NCBI RefSeq assembly: GCF_001949145.1
Contig: NW_019091416.1
Coordinates: 3,179,908-3,243,907 of the forward strand
Length of the DNA stretch: 64,000 bases
Direction: 5' to 3'
Source of the DNA: Acanthaster planci
Lineage: Eukaryota > Echinodermata > Asteroidea > Valvatida > Acanthasteridae
This document shows, piece after piece, positions 45,449 through 55,155 of the stretch (positions are counted from its first letter, which is position 1; every line of letters starts with the position of its first letter). The notes beneath the pieces were generated by a model that ran no database searches, was not told the DNA's origin, and saw only the letters and a list, made by a program, of their open reading frames with translations. The position numbers were made by a program, and so were the translations under genes.

Positions 45449-47043
45449 TCTCTACCCCGAAAACTGGAGCTATTTTACTGTTCCACCACATTTGGAGGCA
45501 TTCTAGCTGTTATTGGCACATTTATAACCAGCTCCTGAATCGCATGTTGAGCAGAAAGGTCCTGTCAGAATTTGCAGTGGTAATTTTGGGTCATCATGGT
45601 CTTTGCGGCAGTCGCATGTTTTTGGCAAATACTCTTATTGGCCTTATTCTGAGCCTGAAGAAGTTTGACACGTAACATTCCACACTATTTTATTTGTACG
45701 ACTTGCCTAGGGGACAGCGCACTGGCATTTCAACGAATCTTGCCCCATTTCACGTTCAAAGCAATATTTTTCGATGCAGAGCATTGAGATTTTTCAGTAA
45801 GGCCCTTGCAGTTCTGTAAGGCAACTGGCCATCCGCCATCTTGTGCAAGATATCCAGTTGAGTACTCGTCCAAGCTTTCCAACCTGTCCCTTACAACCCA
45901 TTGCTACACTAGCATCCCTTTCCTGTTCCATGTGGACGCCATCCAGACAAATACAATTTCCAGTGCAATCAAAAGGTTCCAGGGGGGGGTGTTCAATCCA
46001 CACAAAAAGTCACGCTGCCTGTCACGGAAGCAGGAAACTCTGCCATTATATTTCATGAGTCCTCTTTTGCAAATGAGATGTTGGCAAACCTGCTGTTTAC
46101 TCAATAGCTCGCGCTTATCTACACGGCAAGTTATAAACAATAAATCCAGGAAACACACACTGATCCAACTTTACTAAAAGACATCAAATGTTGATTTTTT
46201 TTATTTCCTCAAACTTGGACGCTGTTGGCCTATTTCCATTACATACGTCAATGCTGAATTCATACTGCATGTGTTTGTCCAGAATCCAATTATGTAATGC
46301 AAAGAGGAGTTAATTGCAAATGGCTGTCCTTTCACAGAACCCCCAAAACAAGGAACAAGATAAGACCATCCAGGTTATTGAAAGATTCTCCATTAGTTTT
46401 GAGTGTCACTGTTTTGTCTACTGAAGCACAGTAGAAATTGTATTTGATATCCCATCTCCTCATGAAAACTCAGTAAGAAAGCAAAACAGAAATATGCATG
46501 CTTATATGTTCTGCAAACAGCCACTAAGCCACTATATTAGTAACATACACAGGAACATACACTTTGTTACTTTAATACAAGCCAAACTTGTCCGGTTCTA
46601 AACCCCCATGGACATGAGCATTCACGAACCAGGAAATGTAGTCCCCAGAAAGGAAAGACATGTCATTTCAGGAAACTCTTGTGCAATAAATAAATCATAA
46701 ACCACGGATAATGCCCCGACAGCATTTATGACAGCAAATGACGCCATGTCCATGGCAGAGGATAAGGTCATTGTTCAGTGAAATTCCTGTGGAGTAAAAC
46801 TGCAATGAAACTACATGTCTACTTATCACAGCATTATAGGCTGTTCATTCATCCTTGAAAACGGAAACTTGCAAACAACATTTGGAATTGTTGAATGGCC
46901 AAATAAATATCAAAACGGCAATGGTGAATACAAGCCAGAATTGAAATTAACGTTCAAACTTCCTCGACCTCTGTAATTACAGTAATTCTAAAACTGAATG
47001 AAGGGAGTCAATTATTTGGCCGGTCTTAAATGCCTGGGCATTA

Positions 47044-47247
47044 TTCGCTATTTGCACGCTGCTGCCATAGGCAAGCAGAGCCTCGATCTTACAACTGTAC
47101 ATGATAAATATTGCTGGTTCAGTGATTCCCGTGCATGTTGCTTATGAAAATTTGTGCGTGCTGTGTTAGTTCTTACACCACGTAATTGTACAAGCTGCCA
47201 GTTCAAGGCTCTGCATGCTTATGGTAGCAGCGTGCGAAGAGCGAATC
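47044..47247. repeat. Foldback with about 58-base arms
   Basis: The arms ATTCGCTATTTGCACGCTGC...GCAGAGCCTCGA and the complement of GGCTCTGCATGCTTATGGTA...GCGTGCGAAGAGCGAAT pair at about four of every five positions (47044-47101 against 47187-47247). They enclose an 85-base loop. Non-coding; probably a degraded inverted-repeat transposon. Confidence 0.7.
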
Positions 47248-48067
47248 AGCAGCCAGTCCCCTGTTCCTGTTCTTATGCCCGTTTGTATATACAAGTAGCT
47301 TTTGAGTCACAAGACCAATTTCCGATGATTTGTTCCAATTATATACTTCAGTTGTTTTTTTTTTCAAAACCCCTCTAGTCATGTCATTGTATGTCCCTCT
47401 TGTGAGTAGTCATAAAAAAATCTCCTCATACGGAGATTGGCATGCGTGTAGTGCGTACAGCGTGAGGTGGTGCACAGTCAGCCAGGGCTTTATCAACCAT
47501 TTTAAGACCGGCCAGAGACAGGCTCTCGACCAACAGGAATGGCTATTACAAATATATTTATGACTGATTGGTAAACGTGGCAGATTCGGTGTGGATGGGT
47601 GTTCCTCAACAGAACCAACAAAACTCAGGTTTTTCCACATCCATATTATTCCAACGTCCTTGAAAATCCATCAGGATTTGGGAGGAATTTTTCAAGACCG
47701 GGCGAATCCATTCTTTCCTGAATTGGGGCTTAAGGCTCACTGCATAGTAACCAGCACAGTTAGTACAGGATTCCTCTACATTGGAGAGTCTTTTTGAAGA
47801 ATTCAGGAAGGTTCTTTGCACTAACTCAGATAATTGCATAATTGAACATATTAAATGAAACTGGGAAAAAATGCCAAGACACGTGTATGCCCTGAAATGT
47901 GCTCGTGGATGTTGTGCTCAATAAAGTTTGGGCTTAATTGTTGGACACTGATGTCAAACAAGATCATTTGTATCCCTCACTGTTGTAAAATTCATGCAAC
48001 GGCAGAGATGGAGCCAGGGTTCCAACTTCACAAGGTTTTCATAAAGTAAAAGTTTCTTGTACAATCT

Positions 48068-48315
48068 GGGGCCAATTTCACAGAGCTGCTTAAGCACAAA
48101 AGTTGCTTACGCGTGAAAACACCTTGCTTGACAAATCAGGTTACCAGCCAAAACTCCATGTGATGTATATTGGTTTGGAATGGCATTCGCCTGTCTTTTT
48201 ATTTGGTTAGCATGACAATCACATAGATTTTGAGCTGGTAACCTTTGTTAATTGAGCGATGTTTTTTTGCACTTAAGCAAAATCTGTTCTTAAGCAGCTC
48301 TATGAAATCCGCCCC
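48068..48315. mobile_element. MITE with GGGGC(C/G)(A/G)ATTTCA termini
   Basis: The left end is GGGGCCAATTTCACAGAGCT followed by GCTTAAGCAC. The reverse complement of the right end is GGGGCGGATTTCATAGAGCT followed by GCTTAAGAAC. The ends match over about 30 bases with four mismatches. The inside has no coding frame. Such GGGC-AATTTCATAGAGCTGCTTAAG ends are, as I recall, widespread in echinoderm and related genomes. The superfamily was not determined. Confidence 0.75.
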
Positions 48316-51300
48316 TGATCTGACATGGCTGGGATGGAGCAATGTCAAATATGGCAGTACTTATCAAACTGAAAGGGCCTACTTTTGACAGTGGTGTAAA
48401 TGAATGCATTAAAACGAGCAATTCTTTGTTATTCAATAACACTTGCCTCATCAAATCCTTATCCAATGGAAAGTAGAAAAGACAAGACAGAAAGAGAAAA
48501 TTCAAACAATTTGGAGACAGTATATACATGTGCGTATGAACATACAATGAAATCTAGCAGTCTAGGGAGATTTACAAGAGTGCATATTCCACCAACTCAA
48601 TCTTCTTAACCTAGCCGTAGCCCCATGCTAGACCCAGTCTACTAGACCACCTCCATCTCCTTGGCTTAACACCTAAACTAGAAATAAAAAAGCAGTCCTC
48701 GTGTTTTGTGAAAGAGCTTTCAAGGACCCCTGTGTTTCTCATGCAGCTTCATTCACCCCGGCAGTTACTGAATTGCCCAAACAGCAAACTGTTTCCGCTC
48801 ATCAAATTTTGGACTCTATTTTGTCGTCTCAGCGCTGCCATTCATTTACTCTACCGAGTCACTCCTGATTGTTGAAGATCCAGGGATAAACATAACCAGG
48901 AACTGTGTAGTCCAGTAGACTGACCCTAGGATAGGGACGGCGCTACTCTAAACCCTGCTCCACAGCTGTGTAGCGAGAGAGAGTAGTGCCAACTTCCGAC
49001 TTTGGAACCAAAGTGGCTGTTCATTATGTACAGCACAGCGTGCAGCTATCGTGTTCTAAATTGTCGGTACTGACGCTGAACCCACCATTTTGGGTCCAAC
49101 AACTGCGACACTCATGCCATACCTCTCTCTACGAAATATCAAATACCCACAGTGATGAGGAACTGGGCATCCCATCACAAATTTCGCAAGTCTACCCTCC
49201 CACCCTTTACCATCTGGAAAAAAAAAACCAAGTCTTATATCTCTGACTATCGCTTACATAAAACTTCCTCTCTGCTGACAAGATTTTGAAACAAGGATGT
49301 TGGATTCGATAATGAGGTCATCCATAAAGCATACAGATGTAGGCTGCATATGCCTTGCATGGTGGGGGACCCCAGGCAGTATGTACATATGCAGAGTGCT
49401 AACTTTGAAATATGAAATTATTCATTAAGTGAATGGACCTCCTCATGTTTACCTTCTCACATTGGGGACCAGCTCGTGTTACGTGGAACGTTGTTATCAC
49501 ACAAGCTTTCCCCAAACCATTTATATCTTTCAGGACCAGCACCAATGATCTGGAAGGTCCAAGAGAAACATGGAATGCGCATGCGCACAGAGGGTGTGAG
49601 GGATGGAACCACTGTGTATGCCGTGCCTATCGGGGAAGGGGTCAAAAAGTTGGCATTTTGTGGGTGCGCACTTGTAGAGAAGGGACCTTGTAGAGCATGG
49701 CCATCACTTCAACCTCAATTCAAGCAAGGCAAGGCTCACAACATATCCTCCCCACTTCAAAGAGAAAAACAAGAAGAAGTCCACCCTGGCAGGTTAAATT
49801 ATAAATATCACCAAATAAAGATTACACGAAAACAAATTTACAGCATTATCACCACTTTCAAATAAACAGTCCATTTCCACCGGGAGTAAAACTATCTCTG
49901 GTTACAGATGATGCATACTGTAGGAAACTCAGTACCAACAGCCGCTGCATGGCTGCACGTGGACTGCGATGGATGAAAAATGAACTGTAAGTTACACATT
50001 CACAACATGTGTCAGTCAATATCCGTTCTCCTGTGGTACAGGTGTTCCTCTATATCGTCTACTGGTCTATTGTTCCTGTCCGGATCATCACTACACGAAG
50101 GCTGTTAGGAGACACCTGTTGTTCGGCTATGATTGGTTGGCTTGAAAAAACATCCTGCACAAAACAACCCCCCCCCCAAAAAAAAAGAAAGAACTAAATG
50201 TTAGACTTGGGAAATACATCTGCTCTGAAGTTCTTTGAAACCTTTACAAACGATCACGGGACTGGCAGGGGGAAAATACCTGAACATTAAGTGTGTGCTA
50301 TTTTACCATACAAGAAATTATATGCAGTGTGACAAAATGAAGTGTGAAGCCAGTGATCAGTTCATGAATGTAAGGTGATCATAACTGGAGTGACTTTGTC
50401 AGACTTGAATTTTGAAAATGGCCAAATTCAGTGAAGAAACTGTTCTGAGAGTGCTATTCGTGCTCTATTAATGCTGCAAGTAACTTTTCATTTCAGTTCA
50501 TGGGTGGCGACTTGTGAGATGACAGCAGGGCACGGAGCACACATCTCTGTCACGTCTGTTTGAGTTTTCAGGATTTTGGAGACAACCAGAATTCAAAACT
50601 TGTCTTTTTTTGTCAAGAATGAGACGCTGCTTTCTCAAACAGAAAAAGACAAATTAATGCAGCATTGATGTTTGAACTTTGGGGATTTCCTTCAACATTG
50701 GTTCCAAGAATTTGGAAAACTGTGTCTAACATTTGCCCATTTCTGTGTTCTCCAAGTTGAACATTTAAAACTTGGAGACTTACAAAACTACTGAAATTGG
50801 GGAAGGGTGTTCATGGTTCATTTCGAAATCTCTTCAAAATCTAGTGCATTTCTTGGCATCCTCACAATTCTACACATTCACAGACTTTTTTTTCAAGATT
50901 ATGTTGTGTATACAGTTGAAATAGTCTGGAACGTAAATGTAGCACCCAAATTTTTCAACTCAGTGGCCAGATTTTAAAGCTCGGACCTGGCTACTTTTTA
51001 AACATGGTAAGAGACAAGCAGAACTTAACGAGCCACTTGAGTACTTTTGAGGGTTGGAGAGCACTGGCAGTTCTAGTGGAATGTTCCATTCCACTCGGCT
51101 TCACCTCTTGGGATCAAACATTTCATCTGCCACCTCATGAAATTGTCCCTACCATTGCACTCATAAAGATTCATTATTTGTATACTAGACTGCCTTGTGC
51201 TTAGATATACACCATGTGCATATTTTATTGGACTTGGAACAGGACTCTCAGACTGGAACTCTGCTGGTGAGAATTGGTCAATCATAACAACCCGAGTCAA

Positions 51301-52487
51301 AAGGTAGAAATGAGCAGTCTAAATACTCCCCATGGAGAAGGGTTGATTTCATGGGCAAAACATGTTGGATACTTTATTAACACCTCCAGTACCAATATTG
51401 TTCGGGACCATCGCAAAACTCATCCGGTAACAACATCGACTTCACCCACAAAAAGCCCTGCATTTGTCCTGGACATGTGCATGGCTGTTCATATTTGGCC
51501 TCAGTGCACACAACAGGTGGGCCTGTTATAAGTTCTGCTATGACAATGTTTACTGCTAGTACAGTAGACACACAGTGTGAGTTTGAGTTTGTTTCTGCAT
51601 TCAATTGGGGACGCTGAACAATAGAGGACAATAAGGTCCCCGATTGACAACTGTGTACAAAACATATGGGTGGTCTCCTAAAAAAGTTAAAGTACAGACA
51701 AAAGAGGAACAATAGGGGGTCCCCAGTTGCAGGTAAATACACACTTGGGTGAGTGCACAGCTTTGCTAAACACTCCAGTAGGGAGACATGTAAACAAAGT
51801 ATCTAATTGCTCCATTGGGGAGGATTGCGGACAAGATTATTAAGATATTATATACACCTACTTTTTAGCAGGAAAACTCCACACAATTTACATGACATGT
51901 ACATGTGATATCTTCTAAATGTACACGTGCTGGAAGAGAAAGGTCTGGGATCCGTCCATGATAGCTGTGCACGCAACGCCGCGCTGGGACATGTCCTAAC
52001 TGTAACGCAACATAAACACCAATGCACCGACTACGGACTTTGCCAATAAACGAACGTCACTGTTTGACTTATCACTGACAATTCTTGCCAACCGCGGCGC
52101 AGAAGTTGATGCCAATGCGGGAATTTTTTAAATGCCAACTTACGCAAAGGATTTCGTTGTGCTTTTTGTGGCAATGGGATGGAGAGTAACACGCTGACTT
52201 AGGCGAAATGACAACTTATGAAAGCCGACTTGGAAATAAAAATTCTAAAGGAAATGCATTAGAGACAATCAGGACTTTCGTAAGACTGCCAACTTGAGCG
52301 ATTTCCTGAGTTGTACAACGTCAACTTGGCCAGAGTTTACTGCAGTTGTAAAAAATCTACATTCATAGGACGTGATTTTTGTATCAAGGAGATATTAAAT
52401 GTTATATTGGGAGTTTTGCCCTTCACGAAAACTTTATTTTTAGCACTGTATACTCAATGTTGTCTGAAAAATTCACAAGCTCACTTG

Positions 52488-54783
52488 TACCCCTTTCCCA
52501 CTACCAAATCTCCGGGTTATCTCGGGGGTAACGGCAACTCTTAACCCCGAGACACTCCGGAGTAGCGCAAGCATTTTCATCACTCTTTTTCCACCCCGGG
52601 TAAAGTGAAAAAATTCGGCCGTTACCCTGGGGGGTTGTTAACCCTGCCAGCGACCAGGGTTAAGGATGGCAATCTCGGGGTTAACGGCCAAATCCCAGGG
52701 CTAGCACAGAAATGGGAAACCAAGTAGGGTTAAGCGTTTCCCAAGCAATCTCCGGGTTAAGACACGAGGCGTTGCGTAATCTGCGGTCAAAGGTTAAATT
52801 TATGGCTCGAAGTACTGCTGCTGCATTTCCGTATGTACTGAGATGTAGGCCTATCATTGTTAAATAATCGTTTTTGACGACCGATACAACCTCCATGTCC
52901 TCTAGCCCCATTTTGGATCTGTACAGTGCTGGCTCTTTCAGAAAATGGGCTTCATCTCTGATCAAGCTTGTTGTTTTTGTTTTTGAAGTTTTTAGCTCGT
53001 AAATAGGCCAAATGGTGCCATTGTAAGATCAAATGAGGTAAAAAAGAGCCAGAATTTAAGAGCTTTGATAATTTTCTGCAGCCAAACCACCGAACAGATT
53101 CAGAAATCATTGGACATAGCACTACAGATCTGAACCAAACTGGTCGGTTCAGATGTTCAGCTTTAATATGTGGCATAGCCATGACAACGCAAGGAATGCA
53201 GGTATAAAAGCTTGACACAACTTACGATGGCCCCGCATCACTCGATGGTTGTAAAAAAAGCATGTGGTGAGAATTCACTAATAATCAACCGAGAAGAACA
53301 TGCAAGGTACGGCATTTCCACTGCATAACAATGCTAAATTCTCACTACATGTGTACATCCAATTGAGCTCACACGTGTGTATATTCAGACAATATCGTGT
53401 ATGCCAATCTCCAATAGCCACGCCCTTACGCTCCATATTAGGCCAGTGATGTCATAAATAGCCATGAAAAATAAACTTTGATTGGATGCTGATCATAGTT
53501 TGACTCATGCTCAATGGAAGGCTGATTTTCACTCCAGGGCGCGGCCAGACTTTGGACGCACGGTGCCTTTCTTGTGGTGAAAGTCATAATATGCATAGGT
53601 AGCAAATAGAATTTTGCCAGATCTCTAAAAAGTGCCATTATCTGCTCAAAAACAGACTGATGAAAAATCGCCCCATTGGCCACATGGGCGCCGTCTGGGG
53701 AAAGAATGCCGACTTGATACCAAGGGTCTTCTTCAAATACATGTGTATCAAATGCCATATAGTGTGGTAGTTGAATCTGTTTCATAACAAATAACCACAC
53801 AGAATCCGCTTGAAATCTAATTTGATGTTGTATCCCGTAAAGTAGGTAGCTCCTATTTGAGCGTGCTGGTATTTGCTGTTTTCACATATCCTACGACCAT
53901 TTTGTTGAGTCAAGCGTGGTCTAAACACAACTGCTTTTGGCTGGCGAAACATGGTCGGAAAATATCAAACCTCTGATGGTAACTTTCCATGGAATTTTAA
54001 CTCCGAAATAAACTTTGGAGATACAATTTCGAAAAAAAAAAAGTGTTGAAATCGAAATTGCTCTTGGATGGGGGAAGGAGAAGGAGATTTATTGCTTGTA
54101 TTCATGTATTTTTTATAGATGGAAGTATTACTGCACGTTCGCTGCGAGCTCTTCGACATCTCAACGTGCATTGTACGTGTACGTCCATGTACATGTGTGT
54201 ACATGTCCGAACCCGAACGGAACCAAAGTGCACAAAAAAATTTCTGGACCATGTCCGAACTGAAACTTGGCACTTAATACTTAAAGCATAGCTTTGATTT
54301 GAACACTCAACTCCTGCAATCAGGAATTTAGTTTGGAAATTATACCTAAGCTGAAATGAAAGTGAGTATTGGAAAATTGCCATGCGCAGTGCCGGAGCTG
54401 GTATGCCGATTATCTGTGCTACTTTGTAGAACATCTTTGTAGAAACGATCAACCAATTATATTATTATTTTGAGGGTGCATGTATGGTTAATTTTGCGCA
54501 CCAAGGGCCTGACGTTTGACGTGGGAAAAGTCTGTGCAAAGCATTGTGGGACCAGCTTACGAGCTTCGATTTCCAGTCCAAAATGTTGGGCTGCGCGAGT
54601 GTCTGCTTGATGTGGGAAGGGGCACCTAATTAACCCAGGGCAAGCTTAACCCGGGTTTACTGAATCTCCGGGTTAAAGAAAGTAATGGGAACAGAACTCG
54701 GGGTTAACGAACCCCCGGGTAAGAAAAGCTTAACCCTGGGCAGAAAATCTCTGGGTTAAGCAGTTGGTAGTAGGAAAAGGGTA
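52488..54783. mobile_element. 2.3-kb DNA element with TACCC(C/T)TTTCC(C/T)ACTACCAA ends
   Basis: The left end TACCCCTTTCCCACTACCAA and the reverse complement of the right end, TACCCTTTTCCTACTACCAA, match at 18 of 20. Both ends are flanked by TTG (52485-52487 and 54784-54786), a possible 3-base target duplication. Both subterminal regions carry many copies of CCGGGTTAA / TTAACCCGG in both orientations (52508-52760 and 54630-54765). Such arrays often bind the transposase. Minus-strand frames at 52681-53218 and 53438-53800 resemble nothing I know and do not show a DDE triad. It is probably non-autonomous or decayed. It ends 78 bases downstream of the EMRE stop codon. Confidence 0.7.
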
Positions 54784-54861
54784 TTGGATGGTGTAAGGTA
54801 AACCTCCAACTACAAAAAGTAAAAATCTAGTGTGCCATCTTCTGCATGTACCTGACCACAG

Positions 54862-55068
54862 TTAGTCGTCGTCGTCATCTGGTATAAAGATGTCGTTCTC
54901 TTCGAGGAAAGCCGCCCCTTCTTTGCTGATTGTCGCCCCCAAGTACATCAAGGGAGCCAAGATGACCAGAACCTTGGGCAAGCCAAGCTTGACGGTCGAG
55001 GGCTTGGACAGAATGGCGCCCGTCTCTGTGGTGGTTATGAAACGGGTAGTCTGGTTCTGTGGACGGGA
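54862..55068 (-). CDS. SMDT1: EMRE exon 2 (membrane segment and acidic tail)
   Basis: It starts SRPQNQTTRFITTTETGAIL after the acceptor ATATTTTACAG and ends in a five-Asp run before TAA. It contains the whole conserved core: the basic loop, the transmembrane helix with G-x-x-x-S, and the LEENDIF motif. Confidence 0.95.
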   Translation of the reverse strand, partial: SRPQNQTTRFITTTETGAILSKPSTVKLGLPKVLVILAPLMYLGATISKEGAAFLEENDIFIPDDDDD

Positions 55069-55114
55069 CTGTAAAATATCCAACGGGTTAAAAAAAAAAG
55101 AAAGAAAATTTATN

Positions 55115-55155
<41 letters not shown>

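Larger units (their letters stand above)
30605..54861. other. 24-kb G-alpha 3' flank and intergenic region
   Basis: No exon of a known family was found on either strand. The first part is presumably 3' UTR; the earliest clear AATAAA on the plus strand is at 32271-32276, with others at about 33450, 34537, 41764 and 43937. The true cleavage site cannot be chosen by eye. The rest holds the repeats listed separately, one assembly gap (44407-44765), and unremarkable AT-rich DNA with frequent TACATGTA. Confidence 0.7.

Noticed and set aside
49535-49700. Possible plus-strand exon after the acceptor-like TATATCTTTCAG
   Set aside because: The translation (TEGVRDGTTVYAVPIGEGVK) is not recognised and no partner exon was found within reach.
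53438-53800. 120-codon minus-strand frame inside the 2.3-kb element
   Set aside because: No transposase catalytic residues or known domain could be recognised. Described with the element and not called as a gene.
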